Shown: piece after piece, positions 26,581 to 35,896 of the stretch | How positions within the stretch are numbered: position 1 is the first letter of the stretch | How the letters are laid out: the number at the start of each line of letters is the position of its first letter | Origin: Actinomyces weissii | GTDB lineage: Bacteria; Actinomycetota; Actinomycetes; Actinomycetales; Actinomycetaceae | Assembly: GCF_016598775.1 (NCBI RefSeq) | Contig: NZ_CP066802.1 | Coordinates: 1,116,001-1,180,000, forward strand | Length of the DNA: 64,000 nt | Direction of reading: 5' to 3' | The notes under the pieces: generated by a model | Databases searched by the model: none | Told to the model about the DNA's origin: nothing | The model's input: the letters and a program-made list of their open reading frames with translations, nothing else | Program-made: the position numbers and the translations under genes

Positions 26581-28167
26581 CTATAGGTTGTCTTGCTGGT
26601 CGGGCAGGGCACCCGGCTCCGTGCAGCGCTCCAGCAGACTCAGCAGCGTGGCCACGCCGGCTCCGGTCCCGCCGGTGGTGGTCAGGCCCCAGGGGGAGCC
26701 GTCGTTGAAGGCCGGGCCTGCGATGTCCAGGTGCGCCCAGTCCGTCTCGCCCACGAACTCTCGCAGGAACAGGCCTGCCACCAGCATCCCGCCCCAGCGT
26801 GAGCCCACGGCGGAGTTGCGCAGGTCGGCGTAGGGAGACTCCAGCTTGGAGCGGAGCTCCTCAGGCAGGGGCATCGGCCAGGCTGCCTCACCAGCAGCCT
26901 GCGCGCAGGCCACTACGCGGTCCCGCAACGACGGCGTGCCCATCACTGCGGTGACCCGCTCACCTAGCGCCACCAGCTGCGCGCCGGTGAGGGTGGCGAC
27001 GTCGAGCACCAGGCTCGGCTCCTCGGTGACTGCCTGCGCCAGCGCGTCGGCCATCACCAGGCGGCCCTCGGCGTCGGTGTTGGTGATCTCCACGGTGGTG
27101 CCGTTGACCATGGTGACGACGTCGCTGGGGCGCTGGGCGCTCGAACCCGGCATGTTCTCCGCCAAGGCCAGCCATGCAGTTACCTTGACTGACAGGGCAA
27201 GGTGTGCGGCTGCTCGCACCACCGCCAGCACGGTGGCGGCCCCCGCCATGTCTGACTTCATCTCCGGCATGGCGGCTGGGGGCTTGAGAGACAGGCCACC
27301 GGAGTCAAAGGTGATGCCCTTGCCTATCAGTGCCACGTGGGGCGTGTCCGTGCCAGCGTCGGCAGGCTCCCAGGCCACGCGCACCAGTCGCGGCGGGGTG
27401 GGGGAGCCCTGGCCTACCCCCAGGATCCCGCCGAAGCCCTCGGCGGCCAGCTGGGCCTCGTCCCGCACCAGGACCTTTAGGCCATCGGCCTGTCCGATCT
27501 CCTCCGCCCGCTGCGCGAAGGTCGCCGGGTTCAGGCGGTTCGGGGGCTCGTTGACCAGGTCGCGGGTCAGGGCCACGGCGTCGGCCACTACCTGAGCGCG
27601 CCGGGCCAGCCGCTGCGCATGCGCGGTTCCCGCGAGAGGACTCAGCACCGTGACCCTGGCCAAAGGCGCCTTCGGTGCCTTGGAGGCGGCGGTCCAGGTA
27701 TAGCCACCGATCAGAGCGCCCTCAAGCACGGCGCTGAGCGCGCTCGTGGACTCAGCAGGCAGCGCCAGGCAGGCGTCCTGGCAGCCAGCCAGGGCGCGGA
27801 CCGCACGCCCCGCCAGGCGACGCAGCACCTGGTCCCGCGTGGTTCCCAGGGCGGCCACGTCCCGACGCTGGTCCTGGGCCCGGTCCCAGTCGGCACCGGT
27901 GCCAACCACCAGCACGGAAGCGTCCTCCCGGTGGCTTTCGGCCAGCACGGAGGCGGCAGGCAGGCGCACCAGCTCATCAGTACCGGCCGCAAAGCCAAGG
28001 CCTTGCAGCAGCGTGCCCGCGGCGGCAGCGTCAAGACCCTGCAAGCCGCCCTCAGGCAGCAGCAGCGTGGGTGTGCCTTCTGGACCGCTGGCAGGTGCCG
28101 CCCCCAGGACGATCACTTCTGCGGAAGGTACGGAGTTCTGTTCGGAGGTCAGTGCAGCTACAGTCAC
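26581..28167 (-). CDS. pepA: Leucyl aminopeptidase (M17)
   Basis: A 528-aa cytosolic dizinc exopeptidase. Catalytic-core motifs are present: LIGKGITFDSGGLSLKP with metal-binding Lys and Asp, MKSDMAGAATVL, and NTDAEGRLVMADAL with the diagnostic NTDAEGRL. The N-terminal macro-like domain is also present. The start is GTG 28167, the point where TACCAT sits 7 nt upstream and no ribosome site exists, so the mRNA is probably leaderless; the longer open frame (to 28422) overlaps the divergent neighbour. Mycobacteria have a pepA orthologue near sucB too. Confidence 0.93.
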   Translation of the reverse strand: MTVAALTSEQNSVPSAEVIVLGAAPASGPEGTPTLLLPEGGLQGLDAAAAGTLLQGLGFAAGTDELVRLPAASVLAESHREDASVLVVGTGADWDRAQDQRRDVAALGTTRDQVLRRLAGRAVRALAGCQDACLALPAESTSALSAVLEGALIGGYTWTAASKAPKAPLARVTVLSPLAGTAHAQRLARRAQVVADAVALTRDLVNEPPNRLNPATFAQRAEEIGQADGLKVLVRDEAQLAAEGFGGILGVGQGSPTPPRLVRVAWEPADAGTDTPHVALIGKGITFDSGGLSLKPPAAMPEMKSDMAGAATVLAVVRAAAHLALSVKVTAWLALAENMPGSSAQRPSDVVTMVNGTTVEITNTDAEGRLVMADALAQAVTEEPSLVLDVATLTGAQLVALGERVTAVMGTPSLRDRVVACAQAAGEAAWPMPLPEELRSKLESPYADLRNSAVGSRWGGMLVAGLFLREFVGETDWAHLDIAGPAFNDGSPWGLTTTGGTGAGVATLLSLLERCTEPGALPDQQDNL

Positions 28168-28174
28168 CCGACGA

Positions 28175-28180
28175 ATGGTA
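28175..28180 (-). promoter_or_regulatory. -10 element of a probable leaderless pepA promoter
   Basis: On the minus strand TACCAT (TANNNT) is followed by 7 nt and then the GTG start. There is no purine-rich ribosome site in between. Confidence 0.5.
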
Positions 28181-28275
28181 GCCTCGGCGGCTGTCCGGTT
28201 CTGCCCTGGCCTTCGCCAAGGCAGGTCCTGATCCTCACCTGCCCAGCGTGAGCACGTACCCGGAGGCACCAGAGC

Positions 28276-28779
28276 ATGACAGAGGGACCAAAGGTCTCGA
28301 CGGTGGCGGACAACCGTCGCCCTGCGCGCGGATGGAGCCGCATTCTCATAGGGGTCTACGCGGTCTTCGGGCTGGTTCTGACGGGCCCCGCCCTGGTCTC
28401 GCTGATCCGCTCCCCGGGACACTCCTCCGTCGTGGGGGCGCTTGAGCTGACCGGCGGCCTGCTCTACCTGCTGCTCGCGGTCTGCCTAGCGCACAACGGG
28501 CGCCGCATGCGGATGATCGGCTGGATGACGCTCTCCGCCCTGCTGACTGCGGCGCTGCTCATTGGCCTGCTGACCGTGACGGGTACCTCACCTGAGCTCG
28601 GCGACAGCGTGTGGGCTGTGGGCGGTAAGCCGCGTGGCTTCCTGCCACTGCTGCTGCCGGTGGTGGCGGTGGTGTGGATGTGGCTCAGTGACCCGCGCCG
28701 GATCGTGGTCAACGCGGAACGGATGACGGACCTGTCTGACAGCCTGGCGGAGCGTCGCACCAAGGGGCGCCGCGACTAG
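28276..28779 (+). CDS. Small integral membrane protein, four predicted helices
   Basis: A 167-aa protein that I cannot name. Hydrophobic segments lie at about residues 23-43, 52-71, 78-99 and 121-139, with a short basic loop between the second and third (HNGRRMRM). The cytosolic tail is charged (NAERMTDLSDSLAERRTKGRRD). GGAGG precedes ATG 28276 by about 10 nt. It diverges from pepA across 108 bp. Confidence 0.7.
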   Translation: MTEGPKVSTVADNRRPARGWSRILIGVYAVFGLVLTGPALVSLIRSPGHSSVVGALELTGGLLYLLLAVCLAHNGRRMRMIGWMTLSALLTAALLIGLLTVTGTSPELGDSVWAVGGKPRGFLPLLLPVVAVVWMWLSDPRRIVVNAERMTDLSDSLAERRTKGRRD

Positions 28780-28879
28780 GGCGGCTGTGCGCTCAGCTGT
28801 GCCGGTGCCCCACCCCTGCTGGGCGCGTCCCTAGGAGCTGTATGCCTGCGTAGCCTCCTGGTGCAGGTCGCCTTGGGCC

Positions 28880-29449
28880 TCAGGGCTGGCGGCGGAGCCG
28901 CAGCAGTGCCAGGCCCGCTGCCACCAGCAGGCAGAGCGTGAGGGCTGCGGACTGCGGGGAGGTGCCTGGGGCCTCGGACCAGTTCCAGGCCGCTAGGACC
29001 TGCTCCCTGCTTCCCCACCTGACCAGCGGCACCAGGACCAGCAGGGGGACCACCCAGGCCAGCTGGCGCCCCAGCAGGCTGGCGGATACCACGCACAGGC
29101 AGAACCAGCAGGTGAAGGAGCGCAGGGTCACGAGTACCGCCCCGCCCGTCAAGGCGGTCCCCAGGGCGAAGCAGGCGGCGCCCAGGCAGGCACCAGCTAG
29201 CAGGTGCAGGGCCCGGGCCCGGGCCAGCGGGCCGCAGTCGGTCGCGTCGAGCCGAGGAGTGGGGGAAGCGGTTGAGGCCACCGCCACGGCACTGCCGAAG
29301 ACGACGAGCACGTAGCGGTAGGGCAGCACCACCGTGCCAGTGACGGACAGCAGCAGCCGTCCCTCTCCAGCCAGGGTGTGCACCAGCGCCAGCGTCACCA
29401 GGGCCAGGAGCGTCCACAGGACTCTGCGGCTGCGCAGGTACAGGCTCAT
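28880..29449 (-). CDS. Membrane subunit of an ABC-2-type exporter (small)
   Basis: A 189-aa hydrophobic protein with about five membrane helices and no recognisable motif; Cys-rich stretches sit inside helices (FTCWFCLCVV). It is the last gene of a three-gene unit and overlaps the preceding permease by 4 bp (ATGA), so it is probably an obligate partner of that permease. Function is inferred from the operon only. Confidence 0.65.
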   Translation of the reverse strand: MSLYLRSRRVLWTLLALVTLALVHTLAGEGRLLLSVTGTVVLPYRYVLVVFGSAVAVASTASPTPRLDATDCGPLARARALHLLAGACLGAACFALGTALTGGAVLVTLRSFTCWFCLCVVSASLLGRQLAWVVPLLVLVPLVRWGSREQVLAAWNWSEAPGTSPQSAALTLCLLVAAGLALLRLRRQP

Positions 29450-30762
29450 GGGGCACAGGTCCGGTGGATGAGCTCCTGCGCCTGGGTCCGGCGCTGCTCA
29501 ACCCAGTCGATCCGCTCAGCGGTGGTGGCTGAGCCAAGACTGTGCACGACCTGCTCCCAGTCCACCCCCGTGGTGTCATGCATGCCTGCGGGGCGGGGCT
29601 CGCCGGTGACTGCCAGCTCGAGGGCGGCCGCAACCTCACTCAGCAGGAGGAAGTGCTGCTGCTGTGCCTCCTGGTGGAGCCTGTCATCAGAGCTCAGGCA
29701 GCTGTCGGGGAAGTGAGTGAAGAGCCTTACGGCCAGAGCTGTGGAGATATCTGCGGCCAGGAAACGGGTGGAACCATTCACCAGCTGGAAGTCCCCAAGC
29801 CTGGGCACTCCTTCCAGACCCACCTCATAGAGGACCAGGTCATCGGTTATGCCGTGCTCCTGAGCCACCTGGGCGGCACTGCTGGACAGGGCGGAGACTT
29901 CCGCCAGGTAAGCCGACTCCTCCGGCCACAGGCACACGCTTACCTGGCTGCCGACGCAAAGCGGCTGGGTGGGGGCAGGCCTGGCGGTGGTAACGGGGCC
30001 GAGCAGGCTGGCAGTAATCAGCAAGGACAGTGCGCCGGTACTGGCGGCCAGCAGCCGGAGCCGCGAGCCGGTGCCTTGAGGCCACAGTGCGGTCCCCCCA
30101 GGGCGCAGACGGCGCAGGAGAGCAGGTAGGCCCAGCGCGAGCACAGTCATGCCGATCATCTCTGCCGCAGCAGAGGCCAGACCCGCTGAGCTGAGCTGAC
30201 TGTCTGGGGACCCGTCCAGGAAGGAGCGCGTCAGCGCACTTGTCTCGCTGATCCAGAACAGGCGCCCGAACACCAGCAGCGCGGCGAGCAAGGCGGAGAA
30301 CCAGCTAGTTGAACCCAGCAGGGACAGGAGCGTGCCGAAGGCAGCGGCGGACCAGGCGATGCTGATGGCCATGAACAGGTAGGACCACCACAGCGGCCCG
30401 GCCGGGGCCCCACCAAGCAAGCAGCCTGTACGGGCGGTCAGGGCCCCTAGCAGCACCACGCCGCAGGACAGCAGGCCGTTGGTGAGCAGGCACTGAAGGT
30501 ACAGGCTGCGGTGCCATGGGGTGAGGCCAGAGAAGGTGTCTTGGTCGCCTTTAGGGAGGAGGTGCCGGGTGGTCCAGGCGGCGCCCGCTGCGGCCAAGGG
30601 GGCCAGGAACAGCCACGGTGTGGTCACCGCTGCTGAGGCCTGGGAGAGCACCAGGCGCCAGGAGTGGAAGTCGGTCAGCATCATGGCTACCTGGATAGAG
30701 GCCATGAGCAGGGCGAACCAACGCATCGGTGTGCGCCTGAGAACGGTCAGCGCAACAGTCAT
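29446..30762 (-). CDS. ABC exporter membrane protein (ABC-2-like, 438 aa)
   Basis: About six or seven membrane helices lie in the first 270 residues. A soluble region of about 165 residues follows, starting near CVGSQVSVCLWPEESAYLAE. This VCLWPE segment resembles a domain (DUF7224-like) that I recall from actinobacterial ABC permeases beside peptide- or drug-efflux ATPases; the match is from memory. The start overlaps the ATPase stop by one base (TGATG). Substrate is unknown; efflux or self-protection is more likely than import because no binding protein is present. Confidence 0.7.
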   Translation of the reverse strand: MTVALTVLRRTPMRWFALLMASIQVAMMLTDFHSWRLVLSQASAAVTTPWLFLAPLAAAGAAWTTRHLLPKGDQDTFSGLTPWHRSLYLQCLLTNGLLSCGVVLLGALTARTGCLLGGAPAGPLWWSYLFMAISIAWSAAAFGTLLSLLGSTSWFSALLAALLVFGRLFWISETSALTRSFLDGSPDSQLSSAGLASAAAEMIGMTVLALGLPALLRRLRPGGTALWPQGTGSRLRLLAASTGALSLLITASLLGPVTTARPAPTQPLCVGSQVSVCLWPEESAYLAEVSALSSSAAQVAQEHGITDDLVLYEVGLEGVPRLGDFQLVNGSTRFLAADISTALAVRLFTHFPDSCLSSDDRLHQEAQQQHFLLLSEVAAALELAVTGEPRPAGMHDTTGVDWEQVVHSLGSATTAERIDWVEQRRTQAQELIHRTCAP

Positions 30763-31511
30763 CAGCTGCCCATAACCTCTAGGTAGGCGGCTTCCAGATC
30801 GGCTGAGGCCGTGCTGGGGCTGCGAACGAGGGCGGCGGTCTCCGCCTCCAGACGCACCCGCCCCTGGTCCAGCAGCAGCAGGCGAGTGGCCACGGCGGCG
30901 ATGTCCTCTATGAGGTGGGAGGAGATGACCACCGCCATCTGCGCCGAGGAGCGCAGCAGCTTACGGAAGCGGTCTCGTTCCACCGGGTCCAGCCCCACGG
31001 TGGGCTCGTCCAGCAGCAGCAGGCGTGGGCGCCTGACCAGCGCGGTGGCCAGGCTGAGACGTTGGGCCATGCCGCCGGACAGCTTACGCACCGGTGTATC
31101 AGCCCGGTCTGCCAAGGAGACGGTCTCCAGGCAGGCCTGGGCGCGGGACCGCCGCTGGTCGCGGGGGACCTCGCCTAGCCAGGCCGCATACTCCAGGGTC
31201 TCCCGGGCGGTGAACCGGGTGAGCAGGGCGGAGTGCTGAGGCAGGTAGCCGATGCCGCGCCGGGCCTGGCGGGCGGAGCGCAGATCGGTGACGCGGTGCC
31301 CCTCTACCGTCACCGTCCCGGCACTAGGCGGGGCGGTACACCCCATGATGTCCATCAAGGTGCTTTTGCCTGCACCGTTGGGGCCCACCAGTCCGAGTAC
31401 CTCACCGGCACGCAGTTCTAGCGATAGGGGCGCAAGCGCTTGTGCCCGGCCATAGCGTCTGGAGACCTCCTCCAGGCGCAGCACCGGCTCCTGCCTCAGC
31501 TGACTACTCAT
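30762..31511 (-). CDS. ABC exporter ATP-binding protein
   Basis: A 249-aa ATPase of the ABC-2/CcmA-like drug and peptide exporter type. It has Walker A GPNGAGKSTLMD, Q-loop GYLPQHS, signature LSGGMAQRLSLATAL, Walker B LLLLDEPTVGLDP and switch His in SSHLIED. It is the first gene of an exporter operon with the two membrane proteins downstream. The ATG at 31511 lacks a good ribosome site. The 273-bp gap upstream contains an AT-rich stretch, so transcription control may lie there. Confidence 0.92.
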   Translation of the reverse strand: MSSQLRQEPVLRLEEVSRRYGRAQALAPLSLELRAGEVLGLVGPNGAGKSTLMDIMGCTAPPSAGTVTVEGHRVTDLRSARQARRGIGYLPQHSALLTRFTARETLEYAAWLGEVPRDQRRSRAQACLETVSLADRADTPVRKLSGGMAQRLSLATALVRRPRLLLLDEPTVGLDPVERDRFRKLLRSSAQMAVVISSHLIEDIAAVATRLLLLDQGRVRLEAETAALVRSPSTASADLEAAYLEVMGS

Positions 31512-31589
31512 CCCCGGTACGCCACCCAGCTGTTGTTGCTCGATACCCCGAAGCGGGCCTCACCGTAGTCGAAGCGGCGCGACGCTCCC

Positions 31590-31775
31590 CTAGACAGCCA
31601 TGACCAATTTCCAACATAGTCAGAATGAATACATCCTCGTGTTCTCATTCTCGGCTCCTTTGTTGCCTATATTGCGTGCTATGCGAAAAATAGTGCACAC
31701 TAAGGGTGGGTTAACTGTAATAGTAATGTGTGGGTCGCAGAGGCTAGTGTTATTAGATTTAGTCCTGGTGCTGGC
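31590..31775. other. AT-rich intergenic island
   Basis: This is visibly the lowest-GC stretch in the window, with runs such as GCGAAAAATAGTG and TGTTATTAGATTTAG. It has an inverted repeat AGAATGA (31622-31628) / TCATTCT (31645-31651). A 60-codon open frame on the plus strand (31600-31782) has no ribosome site and no family resemblance, so it is not called as a gene. It may be a promoter-rich regulatory region or a remnant of transferred DNA. Confidence 0.6.
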
Positions 31776-31784
31776 CGGATAGCC

Positions 31785-33674
31785 TCAGGGGCGGACCTGG
31801 CCACGTTGCGTCCACCACTTGCGGGCACGCGAGCCAAAGGAGCTGCGGGCCTGCGCCTCCTGCAGGGCCCGGCGCTGCTGGCGGTAGACGCGGCGCACCA
31901 GTGAGTCCTCCGTGATCCAGCCGACCAGCTCCAGCTCGCCGCCAGGCCTGGTGCGGGTCACCGGCAGCCCGTCCAGCCGGGCCTCCACCATGGTGGCCAG
32001 TACCTCGGCAGAACCCGCCAGGTAGTCCACGTGGTCGCTGGCCAGCAGCACGGAGGCCACCGGACGCTCAGCGCCTCCACCCAGGGCCGCCTGGGCCAGG
32101 CCAGCGGCAGAGACCGTCCCCAGCAGCACCCCGATCTCGGGGACGTCCTGCGGGCGGTCCAGGTCGCCGCCGCCGCTGGGGGAGGGCGCCAGAGGGTGCC
32201 GCGCCTCGCCTGCCACCACCGGCAGGCTGCTGGCCCCCGTGCGTGAGACGGTGCGTACCGCCTCCTGCAGGCTGGTGAGCTCATCGAGCACGGCGGGCGG
32301 CTGCGTCATCAGCTGCCAGGCGCGGGTGCGGCCCATGAGCGTGGCGGAGACCGGGTCCTCCACGTCGTCGCCCCGCTTGCGCAGCTCCTCGGTGTAGATC
32401 GTGGTACGGGTCAGGAAACGGCTCATGGCGGTGGCCAGGGCGATCACCAGCATCAGGGGCAGCAGCAGGCTGTACTGGCGGGTCATCTCCACGATCAGCA
32501 CCACCCCGGTGATCGGCGCACGGGCCGAGCCCGTGAAGACGGCGCCCATGCCCAGCACCCCGAAGGCGGCCACGGTGGTGGCCTCTCCCGGGGCGACCAG
32601 CGTCCCCAGCCAGGCCCCCAGCATCCCCCCGATGAACAGGGAGGGCGCGAACACCCCGCCCTGGAAGCCCAGGGCCAGCGTGGAGGAGGTGGCCAGGACC
32701 TTGACCAGCATCAGCCCCAGCAGCGCCGTCGCCGTGTACCGGGCGTCCAGGGCCCGGTCCAGCACGGCGCCCGACTCCCCGTACATCTCCGGCACCACCA
32801 GCAGCAGCCCGGCCAGGGGCAGGGCGCCGACCACCGGCAGCAGCCACCGGGGACCCCGCCACAGGCGGTGGACCAGCTCGCGAGCCAACACGGTCGCGCG
32901 CGTGAACAAGGTGCCCACCAGGCCGCCCAGCAGGCCCAGCACCACCACCCAGACCAGCTGCAGGTCGTCGCTGAGGTCCAGGTAGGGCAGGGACAGTGAC
33001 AGCGAGGTGCCCAGCAGGTGGTGGGAGAGCACCGTGGAGGACACGCAGGCCACCACCACGTAGCCGAAGGTCTCCGCCGTGAAGTCCAGCAGTATGACCT
33101 CCATGGCGAAGAAGGCTCCGGCCAGGGGCGCGTCAAAGGCCGAGGCGATACCCGCCGCCGTGCCCGCAGCCGCCAGGACCCGCACCCAGTGGTGCGGCAC
33201 CCCTACCAAGCCGCCCACCTTTGAGCCCACGGCGGCCCCCAGCTCGGCGATCGGGCCCTCCGGCCCCACCGAGCCGCCCGCCCCGATGCTCAGCGCCGAG
33301 GAGCCGGTCACGGCCAGGGCGGGGGCCAGGCGCATGGTGCCGTCCCCGTGGCGGGAGGACCACATCACCCCGCTGACCCCGTGGCCGGTGCCGGTGGCCC
33401 CGAACCAGCGCATCAGAGCACCCACCAGCAGCGCCGAGGCCAGCAGCCCGGGTACCACGAACCAGTTGCCGAAGGGGCTGAGCAGACCTACTGAGGGCCC
33501 CAGGGACAGGGTGTAGTCCTCCGCCCCGGTCAGCAGCTCGCTCCAGGTGTCTATAGCCCACCGGAAGGCCACCGCGGCCAGGCCGGAGAGCAGGCCGACC
33601 ACCACGGCCAGGAGAGTCAGGCCGGAGCGGTGGTGCCGGAACAGTGCCAGCAGCGCCGTCCCCGCCCGACTCAT
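31785..33674 (-). CDS. CLC-family chloride channel/antiporter with C-terminal CBS-like region
   Basis: A 629-aa integral membrane protein. Ion-path motifs are present: GAGGSVGPEGPIAELGA (the GxEGP element with the gating Glu) and GFQGGVFAPSLFIGG (GxFxP). A basic cytosolic tail after residue ~450 contains CBS-like segments (AVRTVSRTGASSLPVVAG; later GWITEDSLVRRVY) split by a Pro/Gly insert. It may move Cl- or another anion in exchange for protons. It overlaps the upstream peptidase gene by 4 bp (ATGA). Such coupling is unusual functionally but common in this genome. Confidence 0.92.
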   Translation of the reverse strand: MSRAGTALLALFRHHRSGLTLLAVVVGLLSGLAAVAFRWAIDTWSELLTGAEDYTLSLGPSVGLLSPFGNWFVVPGLLASALLVGALMRWFGATGTGHGVSGVMWSSRHGDGTMRLAPALAVTGSSALSIGAGGSVGPEGPIAELGAAVGSKVGGLVGVPHHWVRVLAAAGTAAGIASAFDAPLAGAFFAMEVILLDFTAETFGYVVVACVSSTVLSHHLLGTSLSLSLPYLDLSDDLQLVWVVVLGLLGGLVGTLFTRATVLARELVHRLWRGPRWLLPVVGALPLAGLLLVVPEMYGESGAVLDRALDARYTATALLGLMLVKVLATSSTLALGFQGGVFAPSLFIGGMLGAWLGTLVAPGEATTVAAFGVLGMGAVFTGSARAPITGVVLIVEMTRQYSLLLPLMLVIALATAMSRFLTRTTIYTEELRKRGDDVEDPVSATLMGRTRAWQLMTQPPAVLDELTSLQEAVRTVSRTGASSLPVVAGEARHPLAPSPSGGGDLDRPQDVPEIGVLLGTVSAAGLAQAALGGGAERPVASVLLASDHVDYLAGSAEVLATMVEARLDGLPVTRTRPGGELELVGWITEDSLVRRVYRQQRRALQEAQARSSFGSRARKWWTQRGQVRP

Positions 33675-35680
33675 GGGTGCAGGTTCTCCACGGTGACGGG
33701 GGTCAGGTCCTCGTCAGCCGGGGTGATGCCCCAGACCTGGCAGTAGAAGCTCAGCTCAGCCTCCATGGCCCGGCGGATGTTGGCTGCCAGGCGGAAGCCG
33801 TGGCCCTCGCCGTGGAAGACCTCGATCGCCACCGGCAGGCCCTTGGCCCGCAGGGCCTCCAGCATGGCCGTGGCCTGCTGCTGGGGGACGATGGGGTCCT
33901 CGCTGCCCTGCAGCAGCAGCAGCGGGGCGTGGATCTGGTCCACGTGGTTGATGGGGCTGCGTTCGGCCAGCACCGGGTCGTCCAGGTCCTGGGCCCCTAC
34001 CAGGGTCTGCACGTAGCGGGACTCGAACTTGTGGGTGGTGCGGGCCAGCAGTGCCAGGTCGGTGACGCCGTAGCGGGAGGTGGCCGCCGAGAACAGGTCC
34101 GTGCGGGCCAGGGCGGACAGCACCGTCAGGCCCCCGGCGGAGGAGCCACGGATGGCGACGCGTGCCGGGTCCACCAGCCCCAGGGAGATCAGGTGGCGGG
34201 CCCCGTCGGCGCAGTCGTCGGCGTCGACCACGCCCCAGCGCCCGTCCAGCGCCCGGCGGTAGTCGGAGCCGTAGCCGGTGGAGCCCCGGTAGTTCACGTC
34301 CAGGACGGCGAAGCCCCGGCTGGTCCAGTACTGGATCACCAGGTCGTAGCCGGGCCGGGCGTTTGCGGTGGGGCCGCCGTGAACGTTGACCACCAGCGGG
34401 GGCAGCTCGCCCTCCGGGCCCTCGTGCGTGCAGGAGGCTGGCGGGTAGAAGAAGCCGTAGGCCTTATGCCCGTCGGAGGTGGGCCACTCCATGGGCTCCG
34501 GGAAGGAGACCCCGGTGTGCTCAGGGTGGAACTCGCCCGAGCCCCGCAGCACCTCCACCTGGCCGTCCTGGACCTCCACGATGGCGGGCAGGCAGACCTC
34601 CGAGCCTGCCAGCATCACCACGCGCCCGGTAGAGGAGGAGGCCACGTTCCCGATCGGCTGCCAGGCGGTGGGCCACTCCTCCAGCTCGCCGTTGGCCAGG
34701 CGCACGGTGCCCAGGTGCCAGACGGCGTCGGCGGCCCAGGAGGCGATCAGGTGCTCCCCGTCCAGCACGTCGTAGGAGTGGGGGCCCAGGTTCCAGGCCG
34801 GGGTGGAGAAGGTGGCCTGCTTAGGGTGCAGCGGGCGGGTGCGCAGGCGGGAGGTCCAGCCCTCCCGGTTGGTGCCGCGCCGGGGGAAGCCCTCGGTGCG
34901 GTAGAGGTTCCAGAAGCCGGACTCGTTGGAGACGTGCACCAGCTCGCACTCCTCGGTCCAGCGGGGCTCGGCCACGGAGACGCCCTCGCCCCCGGCCACC
35001 ACCACCTGCTCGCCCAGCACCCCCTCCCGGCTGAGGTCGGCCACGTGCAGGCGGGTGGAGGTCCAGGGCATGGCGGGGTGGTCCCAGGTGATCCAGGCCA
35101 GGTGCTCGCCGTCGGGGGACAGGGTGGGGGAGGAGACGAAGTCAGTCCCTGAGGCGATGGTGACCACGGCGTCGTCGTCACGTGCCGCGGAGCCGTCCAG
35201 GGGGATAGCCACCAGGGAGCTCACCGGCTCTCCTGGGCCCCGGTGGTCCTCCCGCACGGCGTAGACGAAGCCGCGCGCGGTGTCGATCTCCAGGTCCCCG
35301 TGGCGCACGTCCCCGAAGACCGTCAGGGGCACCAGGCCGCGCATGCGGTGGGCCACGTCGTAGCGGTACAGCCGGGAGTCGCCGGCGTGGGAGGTGACGA
35401 TGATGCCGCTGTCCACCGCGTAGGCCCGCCCACCGTACTCGTGCACCCGGGTGCGGGTGTCCACCAGCTCGTCGGAGGGGGTCAGCGGCAGCACCTCACC
35501 CACCTGGCCCGCCCCGTCACGGCGCAGCAGCACCTGGCGGCCGGCCTGTGAGGCGCGCTGCTCCACCCAGTAGGTGTCCGCCCCGTCCACGCGCACCTGG
35601 GACAGGCGGACCGTGCGGCTGGTGAGCGTGCCGGGGGTGATGGGGGAGGGCCAGCTTCCGTAGGGGGCCTTGACGGTCAT
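33671..35680 (-). CDS. S9-family serine peptidase (prolyl oligopeptidase-like)
   Basis: A 669-aa cytosolic enzyme without a signal peptide. An N-terminal beta-propeller (about residues 1-410, repeated W and D/G-rich blades such as LSPDGEHLAWITWD) precedes an alpha/beta-hydrolase domain. The catalytic triad is readable: Ser514 in GSSAGG, Asp595 in SEDPIVP and His627 in GEGHGF. It probably cleaves short peptides as a dipeptidyl- or acyl-aminopeptidase. The first gene of a two-gene unit with the CLC channel; it diverges from dxs. Confidence 0.93.
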   Translation of the reverse strand: MTVKAPYGSWPSPITPGTLTSRTVRLSQVRVDGADTYWVEQRASQAGRQVLLRRDGAGQVGEVLPLTPSDELVDTRTRVHEYGGRAYAVDSGIIVTSHAGDSRLYRYDVAHRMRGLVPLTVFGDVRHGDLEIDTARGFVYAVREDHRGPGEPVSSLVAIPLDGSAARDDDAVVTIASGTDFVSSPTLSPDGEHLAWITWDHPAMPWTSTRLHVADLSREGVLGEQVVVAGGEGVSVAEPRWTEECELVHVSNESGFWNLYRTEGFPRRGTNREGWTSRLRTRPLHPKQATFSTPAWNLGPHSYDVLDGEHLIASWAADAVWHLGTVRLANGELEEWPTAWQPIGNVASSSTGRVVMLAGSEVCLPAIVEVQDGQVEVLRGSGEFHPEHTGVSFPEPMEWPTSDGHKAYGFFYPPASCTHEGPEGELPPLVVNVHGGPTANARPGYDLVIQYWTSRGFAVLDVNYRGSTGYGSDYRRALDGRWGVVDADDCADGARHLISLGLVDPARVAIRGSSAGGLTVLSALARTDLFSAATSRYGVTDLALLARTTHKFESRYVQTLVGAQDLDDPVLAERSPINHVDQIHAPLLLLQGSEDPIVPQQQATAMLEALRAKGLPVAIEVFHGEGHGFRLAANIRRAMEAELSFYCQVWGITPADEDLTPVTVENLHP

Positions 35681-35896
35681 GCTTCCTCCTGGTGCGGGGC
35701 TGGGCGGCGCCCGCGGAGGGCGCCGGGCTGGGTTCGGTCACTAAGCCTACGGCCTGCCCCGGCGCGACCGCACTCACCACCCACGGAAGGGGCCAGTCAG
35801 CCTATGCTTGCCCGGCGCCTGCTTGCGGGGCGCCGTCAGCAGCCAGCCAGTCCCAGGGAGCCTGCTGGCCTCACCAGCAGAACGGAGGAGCACCCG

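Noticed and set aside
31600..31782. 60-codon open frame in the AT-rich island, considered as a bacteriocin precursor for the neighbouring exporter
   Set aside because: No ribosome site, no leader/core pattern or Gly-Gly site, only one Cys, and it is on the opposite strand from the exporter.
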